Notes under the pieces: generated by a model
The model's input: only the letters and a program-made list of their open reading frames with translations
Database searches by the model: none
What the model was told of the DNA's origin: nothing
From: Diphasiastrum complanatum
Taxonomy: Eukaryota; Streptophyta; Lycopodiopsida; Lycopodiales; Lycopodiaceae
DNA length: 64,000 bases
Direction of reading: 5' to 3'
Assembly: GCA_029204225.1 (NCBI GenBank)
Contig: CM055111.1
Coordinates: forward strand, 45,333,255-45,397,254
In this document: piece after piece, positions 10,972-25,900 of the stretch
Layout of the letters: each line of letters starts with the position of its first letter
Numbering within the stretch: the stretch's first letter is position 1
Made by a program: the position numbers and the translations under genes

Positions 10972-13900
10972 TCAGTTGAAAAAATAAGGAGCCTTTAACA
11001 CCTCATTCAAGTCCAGGTCTCCCCGATCCGGTACTGGAGGAAACTCCAGGTTTGGAAATCGCTTTTCAAAACTTTTTAATAGCTGCAAAAGCTCACAATA
11101 CCACAAATTAAACCACCAATTTTGCAAAAATATACTAAAATTAACAGCAACATACTTTACAATGACTAGAGACTACAACCTGACATTGATTTTTCTGAGT
11201 CTTTCTACTTTTACCAGTTGAGAATGTAGACCTTAAACCCTATCAACTGCAATAGAAAGTAACGGGGAGACTAAGCAACTAGGTCAAGGAAGTGAAATTT
11301 TCAGAACCATCACAAAATGCAAGCTACTGACACCAAACTCGAATGAAAACAAGACAAATTCTCACTTCTTCCAGTATTGGTTGATTATATAATTCCACAA
11401 ATTTCTCTCTTAGTATACGGTTCATTTGCTCCACATTGCCGGCATGGGTCCAAAATGAGTCATGGACTCCTGTTGACATAACAACCAGAAATCAAAGAGC
11501 TACACAACCTAAACCCTCATTCCTAAACCTCACAATGCTGAAGCAGTATTCAATCATATTAATTATGGCCCCTTTACCTGCAAATGTGAGGCCTGCATTC
11601 TTGCAGGCCACAGCAGTCATCATCATGTGAGATCCATCCAGCGAATGCACAAAGTTAGGTGGAAATGCACTTCGTTGTCTTTGCACCATAACCTGGATGC
11701 CACAATCATGACCGTACTGGAAGTAAGAACATGTTGATGATCCAAAAACCAGACTGAAGGGAAATAAAGACAATTGCATTAACAATCATTAGCATAGATA
11801 AATCGTATACTATTTGTAATTAACAAAGGAAACATACGGGTTGCTGGTCATCTTTTCTCAATGCAAGCACCTGAAGAGAAGTCTTCACCTGCAAATCACA
11901 ATTTAGATTTGGCCTCATAATTCATTAAACACAGAATGGTGCTAATAATTCATAATGAATAAGGCTAGGTGTCAATCCTTCAAAACTAGAAGGCAGAAGA
12001 TATTACCATTATCCTTCCGGGCTTCCTATATGGCTGCACAACTGGGAGTCCTAATGGTGTATGCCACCTAACTGCCTCTCCTTCAGATGCAATAATCTGC
12101 ATTGGGAGAACAAAAATGTTATTCTCCTCATAGTAACAGGTAGGTCTGTACTGGAAACTAAGGCTACTTAGTCACGGGTATCCAACAAAGCTATGAACAC
12201 ATGGGAACACTTTGAGAATAGTATTGAAACTGCAACCAAGAGCAGTTGTACTGTCGCTGCATAACCAATCCTAATTATTTTTTGGCTATAACAGTGATGA
12301 GTTAATCATTTGATCGATATCAGAATCTCAGCTAGAATTTTGAATGCCTATTTGTACTACTGCAAATAATAAAACTCTGAACGCAAAAGAGCATACATAC
12401 TACAATTTGGTTGCTTGGTTACTAGCTCAATACCTTCGCACAATCGCCTAACCAGCCCATAATACATCTCGCCTCCTTGAACATCTGCCCTAGAGCCTCC
12501 AGCGTAATCTGCAACATTGAAATAGCTCAAGGAATTAAAGCAGCACAGCCCAATACAGCACTTGAAATTTGAATCTCGGACAAGCCAACATCAAACAGTT
12601 TGGTAAAAGCCAAATAATAATAAAATCCATGCAGCATAAAGAATACTGCTGTAATACCAATATAAAGGCCATACCTTCGCTGCATAACATGCAGCTCGAT
12701 ACAATTCAGCATCATCTGTTATAGTGCTTCTTTCTTTGAGTCTATTCATTATTTGAGTCCTTGCTCCTATGAACGTTACACCATAAACGGAGGTCATGAC
12801 AGTCTGTTTGACAAGCTTTCTATCCACCTGTGCAGAATCAACACTAACTCAGAAAATACTTTAAGGCAAGTATTCCTTCAAGCTTCATCATAAAGGCAAA
12901 TAAACCACCATCTCAAATGTTGTGTGCATCAGGTAATTTTCATCAGAGAGTCCTGATCAATTAAGTTCATAGCTACATGCTAGAACTAATGGAAAATTGC
13001 AATACAACTAGAAGATCAATGTTCCCTGGCCAATTGAAATGGATTGGCGGATTGAATAAGGAAAAGAAGATTTTGAAAAAGAAACTTTGTTGAAACTTTT
13101 TAAAGTTTTGAAGCGGCCAATTCCAATTTGGGAAGAGACATATCAGCTAGTAAACAAACTACCATTAAAACCACCCTTGGCCATATACTTACTTTGACAC
13201 ATCAAAACTCTGACACACCCAAAATTAACTGGGCCAAATTACTGCAGACAACAAAATCTACATCCCAGTCTTAAAAATGACTTAATACAAGGTCAAATGA
13301 TGCTGATCAGCTTCATTTGTTAAGTAGGGCTATTTTTCAAATGTAACTATTGAAATAGTCTTATTGCAATGTTTTCATTTCATTCTGCAAAATAAAACGC
13401 TTGGTAGACATCACCACACATCTCCTGGCAACAACTGTAAGCTATGTGCAATACCTGGCCAAGTAAAAGGCGAGCACTTGCAGCACTTTGACTTGAAGAT
13501 GGATCTTTCACCGCCTCTTTTTCTATAATTGCACGCACCCTGTTTAAAGATCAAAAATAAGGTTATCCAGCTGACACATGACTACGGGCCATATTGTTCA
13601 AGAGAATTGGCCTTCGAAAGAGGATCAATACAAAGATGGCACAAAATAAGAACCTTAATTTCAAATGAAAGAAGTCTACTTCCTTATTTGACAAATAACG
13701 TCAATCATCTAGCAGACTGTGAAAGCAGTCTAAATGATGATCATCCAAGAAAATTAGAAAGGAAAAATTACCGAGTTGCAATGCCTGAATAAACATCTGC
13801 AGGGGCTTCTCCTGAAATGAGATTCACGGATTGAGCTCCAACCTATTTAGCAAGCACATCTTTTAGATGCATGTTCTCATTCAAGGTAGTTAATTTCCAA

Positions 13901-16900
13901 AAACTTCATGACGACAATGAAGCAACAGAGGCAACAACCACAAGAATATACTCTAAATAACTGCAGCAAAGATGAGGTAATAGTTCATAGTTTGCCAGTA
14001 CCCGATCTCGACCCAAAGCTGCATAGTGCTGCAATCCATTACAAGAACCATCCTGCCAGAACGTAGCAAAGAAATTCAGTAAGTACTCCTTCAAATATAT
14101 GAGTTTGCAAACAAGTGAACTAAAGCTATAGAGCTTAAGCTGGCACAAGAACAATGATACTTCTCTCTAACAAGTCTAATAAAACAAACTGTTTGAAAGA
14201 GACTTGTTTGTTTTCTTTTTGAAAACTGAAATGTAAAAAAGGGGTTTGTGCACTCGTATTGAGGCATGAACTCAAAGAGCTAGCATATGAACTAGAAAAC
14301 CAGCTTCAATGCTCAGCAGAACAGTGTGCTGACACACATCTGATTGATACATATTCCAAAGGCATTAATTTGCAGGAGTTCAAGTGATTACATGACCAAT
14401 AACTCATTAATGCCTTTGAAATGCAATCAACTTGAGACAATTCATTGGAAAAACTGAAAATGAAATATAGTGCAAACAAATCTACTTTACAGTTGCCAGA
14501 AGCACAAAATTTTGGATCAAATTGAAACTCAAACACCCACAACATTTTATACCTGGTGTATTGGTAGATGAGAAATATAGTTTTCTACATTGCCAGATCT
14601 TAAAGCATTGCTGAGATCAATGCATGCTGCCAAGCACTGAAAAGGATCTTCAGCTCCTAACCACCATCTCTCTCCTTCCAAAGGACGTTCAGCAGAGTCC
14701 AATATGTTGTCCAATTGAGTGTCGACAAATGCAATTCGACCATCAAAAGATAATTTATCAATCCCATTTGCGAAAACATTTGCAAGATGTATTTTAAGCC
14801 AGTGCAACCCTGTGCTTCCCAATGGACGTCCTTCAGCAAACTCCAAGATTCCACGGCACATATCTGAACCCAAATGATTGAGATGTGGATGCATAGGATA
14901 TGCACGACCTCGGAAATCTAAGTTGTGCGGATAATAAAAACCTTCCTCATCTCTCAGTTTCCTCGAGACCTGGGGAGTTGAATAGTGTGAGCATAATGCA
15001 AGGTACAATAGCAATCATGGCAATAGTCTTTGCATCTATGAGTATGTCTGACACAAAACGTGTTGTTAATAGCAAAGAAAAATGCCTCAAAAAACCCCTC
15101 TCAATACTCCTTTTTACAAAATTGTAGACCAATCAATCAAAGTATGGATGCTTAACCCCATAAAACTAAGACATGTCTGAAACGCTGTTCAGAATCCCAT
15201 TCCAGATAATATACGGAATGCTGAGCCCCAAAAACCAGTCTTCCTTGCAAACATATGTTTCAACGATGCTTTCATCAAAAAGCTTTGCGTGAAACCCATA
15301 AGGCTGGAATGTAGTGTTCCCAGCCATAGATGCAGTGCATTCCGGAACGTAGAGTTCCGATCATGTGCCTGAATGCTCGTTCCAGAACATTCCATTCCGG
15401 AATGCTTTTTTTTTTTGGGGGGGGGTGGGGTGGGTCTTTGTAAATTTTTTAGGTGTCTTAGAAGAAAAATAAAGCCATCTATGATTCTGAGTACACATTT
15501 AGAAACCTTGTATCAGGTATCTTCATGTTCTAAGCACTCCTCTTCTAAACATTCACCAGAAGATTTGAACAAGATTCAAACGATTCAAATTGAGCAGTTT
15601 TTCGCCAAAAATTAGTTGCTAAAATGTGTTGGAGCATGTTTTTTAAGGCCTTCCAGATTCAAGATCTAAGAACATGTTAAAAACTTTAATTTTACTGACA
15701 ATAGTACATAGATGTGTAGAGGCACGATAGGTGACATATTTAGAATCTATGGTCTAAATTTTAATGATTAATCTGGTTCTTTTATAATTATAGTTCACAG
15801 AGCAGTTTCCTGGTTTCCAACGTTCCGGAACGCTATGCTTCCGGAACACCGTTCTACGCAACATAGGTTCCAACATGATGGATTTGAAACATTGTTCCTA
15901 ATGACTATGCATAGGCCAAAGAAGGAAACTACAAACATGATGTCAAATATGAATGCAACAGAAAAGTTGAGTTGACTTCCATTGAGATAATTGCGAAAAT
16001 GATAAGCAAACTTACATTTAATTTCAATTCTGTATCACATTTTTGAGAATGTCGCTCACTGTTAATACGCTTTGCTTTTGCAGCCAACCTTCTCCAACTC
16101 CTAATCACTTCCTCGTCTTCTATCTCTGGTTTAGCTGGAACAATAACCTTGTATACAAACATCCAGCCTCCATAAGTTGCCTCACATATTCATGAATAAT
16201 ATGGACATTCAAGAAAATTTCCAACGTGCTGAACAGAAAGTTCGCAAAGAAATCTTATAAGCAGATATCTCCGATTTTAAAGCACCACAATAGAGAGACA
16301 TCTTCAAACTGTAAGGGAGAACAAGATCGTACTGAATCACAGTCAACTAAATCTGCCAAACGACCTCCATCCTTCCAAATTGTTTCCACAGCATCTAAAA
16401 CCACTTTGTTTATCCTCCAGCGAGTCGATCCCAGTGTGTCGAGGGCCTACATGAATTTGTAATTCTGCCTCAGCGTTTCTCATTGCTACATTTGCATTTG
16501 CTTTGATTGCTCAAATAAACACCCATATAAATTTACAAGCTTCTAGTAAAAAATTGAAAGTATAAATGATTGTGTGAAGTTGTAAACATTGCAAGCAGCT
16601 CTCTGTCTATTGAGTTAGAAATAAGAAGAGGCCACGCTGATTGAAAGTGAAATGGCATAAAGCTTCTTAGATCATCTATCACATGACTAATAAAAACCCT
16701 AAAGATTTTACCTCATACACATACTGCAAATGTTTCTTGGACGTTTTTTTCACTGCCTCTTTTTGCTGCTTTGCTCCATGTGTGCGCATGACATATGAGC
16801 GAAGGTACAAATGCCCACCATTACTGTACCTGCAACATACAAGGTACATAGTTTTATCACAAAAAACTTGGACAATTAGTCCTCAGGATATTTGTATTAA

Positions 16901-19900
16901 GCACACAAACCTTTGATGGTGGAAATGCACCACGCAATAGTCACGATGACTTACACATCTGCGTCTCTGGTGCCAGATAAGCAAAATATGACTTGCATGG
17001 GCATTATTTGGACAAGAACCTTATATAACACTTGTAAATGTAAGCCTGTTAGCACTAAAACAGCTTACATTTGCAAAAATGCACGTCTGCTGGTGGTTAA
17101 TGTAAAATATGAGTAAAAATGTCTTGAGAGGCACATTTAATGTGCAAGATAAGTAAATGCTTGAAATTCCCAAATTTGATGCATATCTTTATATAATTTG
17201 GTGGCCTAGAAGTTCCTATATAGGTTTCTAACCTTTAAAAAATCTGTTCAGTTCAGGATTTTTTTACGGTAAACAGTTGCAAACGTTGAAGGACGTCTCC
17301 TCTCATGCAGATTTTTATTATGATCAGTATATATTGCCATTGTACAAAGTATCATACCCATGTTTTGATCAACTTAAAGCTGGGTGGTGAAGTGTATGCA
17401 ATAGCTATACCTAACGTTTGCTGGCAACTATCGTAACAAACATTATGAAAATACATGGGATTTTTATGCAAAACTGGAAATGGTCCAGAGAGTCAGGAGT
17501 TTAAACCTGCTTCGAAAACAATATCTATGGAAAAAAAATTCACTGGCTCAAGGAAAACATGAACTATTAGAGAAAAAGATAACAGAATTGAATGTACAAA
17601 AAGAGGAATTACTTGAGTTTTGAAAGGAGCTACTACCACAATATAGCAGATTCTCTTTATTCCAATAGCTATATGGAAGCCAAAACTTCAACTGATACGC
17701 ATTCTCATCCTTTGTCAGACCTTAAAGCATTTAGTACCATAGACTCAGAAACTGATCGAAACGATTGAGAGCTTCTAATTTTCGCATCAAGAGAAACATC
17801 CTCAAACTGTTCTAGTATGGTCATAAACTAAAATCACGAAGTGGTCAGTCCCCCCCCCATCGCTGTAATCTGAGTTTATCTTTATAAATCAGAATGAATA
17901 AATTTAAGTACTTTTTCAGCTTGGTAAGCTCCACCATTAGGGAACTTTTTCCAATGATGCTTACCCATTGCACATGCTTCACATACGCTTGTATCGGCTT
18001 TCAAGGCAGGCAGACCAGCAACCATATTAAGTTTTCTTTGAGACTTGTAAATTCTATATCTTATTGGTATTTTCCCAAATTTTAGAAAACAACAAGATTT
18101 TTTTCATGCATGAAGGAAGAGAGGCCGATTGATTAAAACCATGTCATACTTCAACTCCACAGAAAAGTACCACATTGAACTCTATATGGGATGCATAAAA
18201 ATCCACGTGTTATGAAAACTCAAACTATAATAGCACTCTTTTTAGCATTGTGATGGTGAACCGTACATTGGAATAAGAATCAGGGATAACTGATCGCTGT
18301 AGCACTAGACAAACAAATGAGACAGCTGGCAAAAACCCTTGTTTCGTCTTTTTTCTCTCCACACCCACCATAACTTCGTACTCACAAAATCTCTATCTCA
18401 GATGTTGATGGAAGCTCAAACAACACCTAAATGAGAGCGCACTTTTTAGCACTCGCATGATGAACCGTAGGAACAGAATCAGAGATAACTGGTCAATGCA
18501 ACACTAGAAAAAGCAAATGTGATATAGCTATAAAACGTCAAAATTCTTGTTTCATATTCACTCTTTATGCCCCACCATAACTTGACACTTACAAAATCTC
18601 TCTCACAATGATAAAAAGGATGCAAAATGTTCACTAATCTAGAGCTCCAATTTTTCACTTTAATCATCTATCTCTATTTTGACCTCTTTCAGGTGATGTC
18701 TAGGCTCATCTTATTTGAATAGTTACTGTGTTTCAGATGTGATGCTTTCTAGTAACCACAAAAAGTTACCATCTGCAACTAAATTTCAGCATGTAACTAG
18801 TTGTAATATATGTCTGTCCAAACACTCTCGACTTTGCCAGCCGTAAACTCGATACTTCAGAACATTATTAAAAAACTTTCCACATGACAGCAAATATATT
18901 ACTGACCCTTTCCATTGTCGAGGTGGCACCAACATTGGCATGTACGGAATCACCATGTGTCTCACCTGTGCAAACAAGTCTCAATCTGTCAAACGTCAAA
19001 ATGAGCATGACGAACTGAAGATTGGAACGGGAACTAAAATTAGAGTGTTAGCATTAGGAACTCCATCAGATAGATAATGCTCACTTGCCCCACATGTGAC
19101 TTAAAATACAAATTCCAATAAAACCAAGTACTCTTCAACTTCTTCAAGCACCGCCTTTGCAAAATAATAACATGACACCAAAACTATTTTAAACACGAAC
19201 CGATTTGTCGATTTCTTGTTTCACTAAAGGATCGCATTCAATAACTCCGTACCTACGACCAAAACTGCAAGTGCAACAAGAGCTTAATATCATCTCCAAA
19301 CCTTTAGCTCCATCTAACCAAACAAAATAGAAAAATATCCTGCAGATACAAATAAAGGAAATGTCAAAGTACTGATTTACCCTCTTTTTGTTGTTGATGT
19401 ATGCATGGTATGTCGGAATGCCGGCCGCAGCTCCGCTGTGTCATCAAGTGATTGACCAGCTGGAGGCTGAACGAAAGCTGCTTCGAGCATAATTTCAATC
19501 AAACGACAGCCAACCTTCCACAAATACAATCACATATAACACTCAATGTCAGCAACAACCTTTTATCACTTAAACTTTTCAAACATAAGACAGTCCTTTT
19601 GCAAAGAGCAAAAGATAAAGAACTAACCTTCGCATGGATAACAGTGCCCCATGAATTGGAGTCATCTGCCTCATTCAAAAGTTTTTTGGCTCGTCTATGC
19701 TTTTGCTGCTTAATCATCTCCTTCACTTTTTTCTGTACTTTTTTCTTGGCTGCGGCATCCTCCACATTGATCTCTAGTTTATCTTTCTTTTTCCTCCCTG
19801 GTTTTTTGAATAAACGAAAGATCTTTGCCTGCAGGTTTATACAGCAGTATCCCTCCAATCATTACCTTCAAAGAAGAAGATACCTTAAGCGAAAGTTGAC

Positions 19901-22900
19901 GGTGACAATATTATACACACAAGCTCGACTCAGAATCATAAAACGTTATGTCTACCATATTTGACAGAAGAGGTGGATCAACACTTTATCAAGAGAAAGA
20001 GCACAATACTGACATCCACTAAACCAATTAGTAAAGATGAATTGAAAATTGGTGTTAGATTGAACACAATAGTCGTCAAGGTGGGCTGCTGAATTATTTG
20101 GCGAATTCTACCGCTAATGGATTAGCACTTTATTGCGTGCAAGTACATTGTGACCCCCTTTTGTAACTTTAGCTAAGTGCGTGCAAGTGGGCTCAAGCTT
20201 AAGGTAACACCCAACACCCTTCTCTCTATACAATTCAATTTTGGAGTTCTAGGATCTTGGCGTGAGGAGCTTATGCTATTCTTGTCTGGTTGTGGTGTTT
20301 CATTGGTTTCTCATGCTTTCATTCTATAGTGATTAAGATATCATATAGCTAGGCCTTGAAATTTGTCAGGAATGACATTCTGATCGCTTCAGAATTATGA
20401 TCCATATTTACAATCAATGTTTCATGAATAGGTGATTTGAACAAAGAATCGCAATTCAAATCGGTCCAATTCGAATAGGAAACCTGTTCGAATCGGTTAC
20501 TGTGTAAAAAAAATTTCAAATCGGCCCCAAAAATGAAAAATTGTTCGAATCAGCCGATTCAAACCGGCTAGGTCAGGTTCAAATCGGCCGATTCGAACCT
20601 GACCTAGCCGGTTTGAACCGGTCGAACGAACCGGTGAATGCAACTATGTTTACAATGAATTATGATTTGAATGCCATTTGAATTCAAATTGATTTTTCAA
20701 ATAACCCAGTTTCTCTGAATTTCTCTGGTTTTTCACATGTCTTATTATAATTAAAATGCTTCTTGGTTTCCAAGGGGAGGCTCGAACCTGGGACCAAAGA
20801 AACTTTGGATGCCAAGCCAACCAACTGAGCCAACCCCGTTGGGTTATTATAATTAAAATGAAAGAGTTTTTATGGAAAAGCTTTGCAGTAGAATGAGTCT
20901 AACTGTCAACAACAAATGAACCAGTTCAAATTGACTTATGAGTATTGGTTCAGTTGACTCTAATCAAGTTTTCAATGAACTTGTATCAAACAATGCTCAT
21001 GCAAGTTGTTGGTAATGGATAGTCAATCTTGCTGTAAAGTGGGCTGCACATTTGATCTACTAAAGGATTTGTTGTTGACCTCTAAATCTTCACAGTAGGA
21101 AAATTTTAAATTAGAATTTTTTACTTGGAATTTTCTATGGGGGTATGTCCCAAGAAAATTGGTATTAAGTTGTATAAGTTACTTGGGGGTACCAATATTT
21201 TTTAAACCCCCTCATGTCAAGGTCCTGAGTTCACAAAAATATCTTAGGGCTTGTAGTAAATCGATGTAGAGATGGAGAGTCTAACTCCACTTGCTATTTT
21301 GAGAGTTGGGTCTATGGACACTTGTCATAGGCCCTAGACCCCCCATGCATCTAGTATGGGGAAAAATAATTAAATCAATTGATTAGCAGAGGTGAGTCAC
21401 CACACCTACCTCGATGAGTCCCTTTCACAATTTTTGGACAAGAGTGTGCCTTGTGTGACTCCAAAGCGGTCCACACAAGTGCAAAGTTTGTTTCTTGCCA
21501 CTCATGAGGTTGCCTTTAAGACCTTCTCACCCCTCGGTGATTGCCCCTCCTTGATTGTTTTCCAACACCACCTTGGCAACTTCTTAGTATGGTAACTATG
21601 TGTCTGTTAGCCTTGTCTTGTGCTTCCTTGAGTCATCAAATGTGGCTTGCTCTTGTTCTTGTAATTCATGGGGTTCTTGGCTAAGTACCTCTCTTGAATC
21701 AATGAGGGAAATGAACTTACTAGTTCTTTGCTTTTCACGTTCTTCAACCTAAGGTGAATGATCTTCATCAAAGACACATCTCAACTAGGATCTTCATCAT
21801 GTTTCAAGATCATAAAGGATGTAGACCTTCACCTCTTCATTATAACCTAGAAATATAAATTTAGTTGAATTAGCCTCCACCTTTTTCCTTGAATCCTCAA
21901 GTACATGAGTGTAGGTTGTATAACCAAACACACGTAAGAGTGCCACTCTGGGTTTGTTGCACGATGTGCCTCTTCAGGCACAATAAGTTCAACTGCTTTC
22001 ATTGGGCTCATATTCAAGAAAAGTTACAACACTATTGACTGCTTCAGCCTAGAAGAAATTTGGTAACCCTTTGCTTTGAGCATACTCCTAGCACTTTCAA
22101 CAACAAATCTGTTCTTTTGCTCGGCTACATCATTTTGCTGCAGTGCGTGTGGAGAGATGAAATCTCTTCAATAACTTTACCTTGCGCAAATCATTGGGCT
22201 CACAAAAAACGGACTTACCATCCTTATCTGATCTTGGTATTTTATTTCTCCACCAAAGCTTGCCCGCGTAGCACTCCCTTCATGAACCTCTCTCTTTGTT
22301 GCTTCCCTAAAGCCAAGCCTCACATACATCTGAACAAGATTTCGTGCTAGAGCACTTGTAAGCTTTGATAACTTAAATGATCATGCCTTCCATGCCACAA
22401 CTGGCACTTTGTGAGTATGCTCTTTGTCTATTACCAAACAAGATCACTCATCAAACTCCATCAGCATGTTTTGTTTGGCAATAGCACCAAATGAAATTAA
22501 ATTTTTTAATAACCCAAATACAAAAAAGACATTCTTGATTACTTTTACTTCACCCATTGATAGCGTACAGATTGTGAAGTACATCAGACTACCGATCAGG
22601 TTTTGGTAGGGTACACCTTCCATCTTTTGTCTCTCCTCCTCTGTTTTCGGACAATCCTGCTTCGTTAGTCTGGCTCCAGGTATCATTGGTGTGGTTTTTT
22701 CTTTGCAGTCCATCATTCGATACTGCTTCAGCACTTTCTGGGCGTACTCTAACTCACTCAGATGCATTTCTCTTCTTATTCGATCTCTTCTGATCTCCAG
22801 CCCAAGGCATTTTGTTGCTTCTCCTAGATCTGTGATTTCATAACTTTCGAAAATCTGACTCTTCGTTTCCTTGGTTAGCATCAAGGAGTTTCCTATCATT

Positions 22901-25900
22901 AGGGAGTCATCCACAAAAATAGTCAGAATCACATTATTTCTTCCTACTTTCTTTATATAGACATTGCAGTCTGGTTGTGTAGGATTGAAGTCTAGAGACT
23001 TCAGAAGACTGTCGAGCTTCTTGTACCAAGCTCGTGATGCCTGCTTCAGACCATAAATGCATCGCTGCAATCGACAGACATATTGTCGATTGTCGAGGTC
23101 TTCGAATCCTTCAGACTGCTTCATGAAGATTTCTTCCTCTAGATCTCCGTGGAGAAAGGCTGTCTTTACATCAATCTGGTGAATTTCCAGATTGTATTGT
23201 GTAGCGTATGCAAGGAGCAATCGAATGCTTGTCATTTTCACCATTGGTGAATACGCGTCGGAATAATCGACGTCGTACCATTGTGTGTAGCCCTTTGCGA
23301 CAAGCCTTGCTTTTTAGCGTCTGACAGTGCCATCTGATTTTATTTTCCTTTTGTATACCCACTTGAAGTCGACGATCTTTTTATTTTCGGGTAATGGCTC
23401 TAGTGTCCATGCCTCGTTTTGCCCCATTGATTCAATTTCCTCTGACATTGTCTGCTTCCAGAATTCTCCCTCTGGACTCTGGACAGCTTCTAGATATGTA
23501 CTTGGCTCTTCAGTGAAGCTGCAGTACTCGAACTTTGTTTCTTCGCCCCATTGAAGATTGTCAGTGTACTGATCTGGAGGTCTTCTTTGTCTTGTCGACC
23601 TTCTGGGTTCGATTCGTCGCTGCTCGAATGTTTCTTCTTTGTCGGGTTGACCTTCGGCTTCCTGCTGCTCTGGAGTCTGAGGCTCAATATTCTGAATTGA
23701 TGTTTGTCCTCGATCTCCCTCTTGAATCGGCAGTAGTGTGAAGATCTCATGGCCTTTTTTGTCCTTCAATCCAGGGAATGTGGACTCATCGAACTTCACA
23801 TCTCTACTCAACACGACTTTCTTCGTGGTTGGATTGTAGAGTTTGCAAACTTGTGATCCGTTCGAGTATCCGACCATGATTGTCTGTTCTGACTTTTCGT
23901 TGAGCTTACTTCTTTGTTCCTTTGGTATGTGCTTGTATGCTGCACATCCGAATACACGCACGTATGACAGATCAAGCTTTCTACCTGTCCACATTTCGTA
24001 CGGTGTCTTGTTTTCCAGGGCTGTCATTGTTGATCTGTTCTGTAGCAAGATCCTTCTAACATTCAATCTGCATATACAAGAAGAGGAGGGAGAGGGTTAG
24101 GCGCCCTCAAGGAGAGAGAAAGTAGTAGCAATGCTTGAAAGGGAATGAATTACAAATGAACATTGCGTACATGCCTTCCAAGGGCCTAGACTCTTCCAAA
24201 CCCTAAGTTTTAGAAGCTTCCAAGACCCACTACTAATTATAGGACACCCCCAAAAGTCAAGATAGGGTCCCTTAACATAATTAGACTTTACTTGGACCCA
24301 CGATTTATTATTGGACCAAAATTGGGTCCAACTCAACTAAAACTGACTTAACATGGTCTAAATAATAAACCTAACCCATGGTTACACAAGTCTCGACCTT
24401 TTGGATCAAAGTAACCTATGGGAAACTAACATTGTCATTTATTACTTCTAACAGAATAGGCCTTGAACGTGCTCAGAACCCGCGGTCTCTTGGTGACAAA
24501 TCTCACCAAGAACCGGCCTATGTTTACTACCCATGGCAACTTTGCTATATCCTCAAATAAGAGGTCTAAGCAATGTGCAGCACAGGGTGTCCAAAAAATC
24601 CAAGGGTGCTTTTCATTTACGAGCTTCCCCATGGAAACACAATTTGTCGCGTTGTCTGTGACAACCTACAAAGCACAGCAATGCAACATTGGACATCCAT
24701 GATCCAAGAATCAACATTGAACAAGTAGTAAATATTAAGTAAGTTTTCACTCATTTTAATTTCTCACTACTCAATTGAAAGTCAAGAAGCAATACCTGCA
24801 CAACATTTTCTTTCCAAACCTACACAATGGCCTCGTCAATATATCTAAGCAATGTCTGGCCGTCCCGCTTGCGAGGTGTCGATGGATCTCAGGAACATCG
24901 TGCCCAAGCAAGAAGAAACCAATATATATACAATATGGCACTTTCTGGTATCAGTCCAACCATACTGATATGACGGAGCACCCATACCTAGTTCAAAAGA
25001 TCCCATTGCCCACAAAATTCAAATTTCATATGGCAATTGTCTTGCCTATTGATGAATGTCCAGTGCATTACTATGTACCTGTCCACTGTCCAGCAGAACT
25101 GCTACATTGCTGCCTAGCGGATTTGTCAGCCTTTATCGCTTTAGTTTCATTGCTCTTTCGCCGATATCCCTCATATCTGAGAATGCTTCATCGGAGAGGG
25201 GCTGGTGCCCCTATTGCTGAGCCATCCTCCGTTTCCAACATTGCTTCAACATCTTCCTCACAGCCCTCCTTCTATGCATGTTGCGGTTCTTATCTATCAA
25301 AGCCTATTCTTGCCAATAGTGAAACTACTGTAGCTATTCCCTTGACTCCAGACACTCCAGAAGCACTTGTTTCTTGCCCTCCATATGCCTTGGTCAGTCG
25401 TCTTCGAAAGGATCAACTCCGTCTATTTGAATACCTTAACAATCACAAAGAGAAACTTGCTTCCGATGATTCTCTGCTTCTAGTTGTGCAATCGCACCTT
25501 CAAAAGCTGGATACGCGACATACAAAGAGTTACGGAGTTTGGAGATAGGAGATAGGAGGATGAGATATCCTACTTGGCACTCACATCCTCTTGCAAGATC
25601 TAAAATCACGAACATTTCCCATATCTCTTCTTGAGAGGACCCACCAATACATCAAGAGGTTTATCTATTGTGCATACATTTAGAAAACTTGGCTTGGTCC
25701 ACTAAGAGTCCAAGTCGATTTCTACCAAACTCATTTTCTAAAGATGGATGCAACAAGTGACTTGATCTTGCCTCGGTACTTAGGCTCAGGACTATCACAT
25801 AGCCTCGAGCTTATGTTGGGACAAATAAGAGTTTGTTCTCATCAGTTACAAATAGAGATTGGACGTTTCCAAAATATGCCTCGAAAAGACAGCTTGTGTG

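Noticed and set aside
19452-19964. Plus-strand frame of 170 codons opposite RpoT exons 2 and 3
   Set aside because: Antisense shadow of RpoT exon sequence, with no pattern of its own.
20759-20843. A functional tRNA gene on the minus strand
   Set aside because: A and B boxes are present, but I could not form a convincing acceptor stem and anticodon arm, and the 17-bp flanking duplications show it is an insertion.
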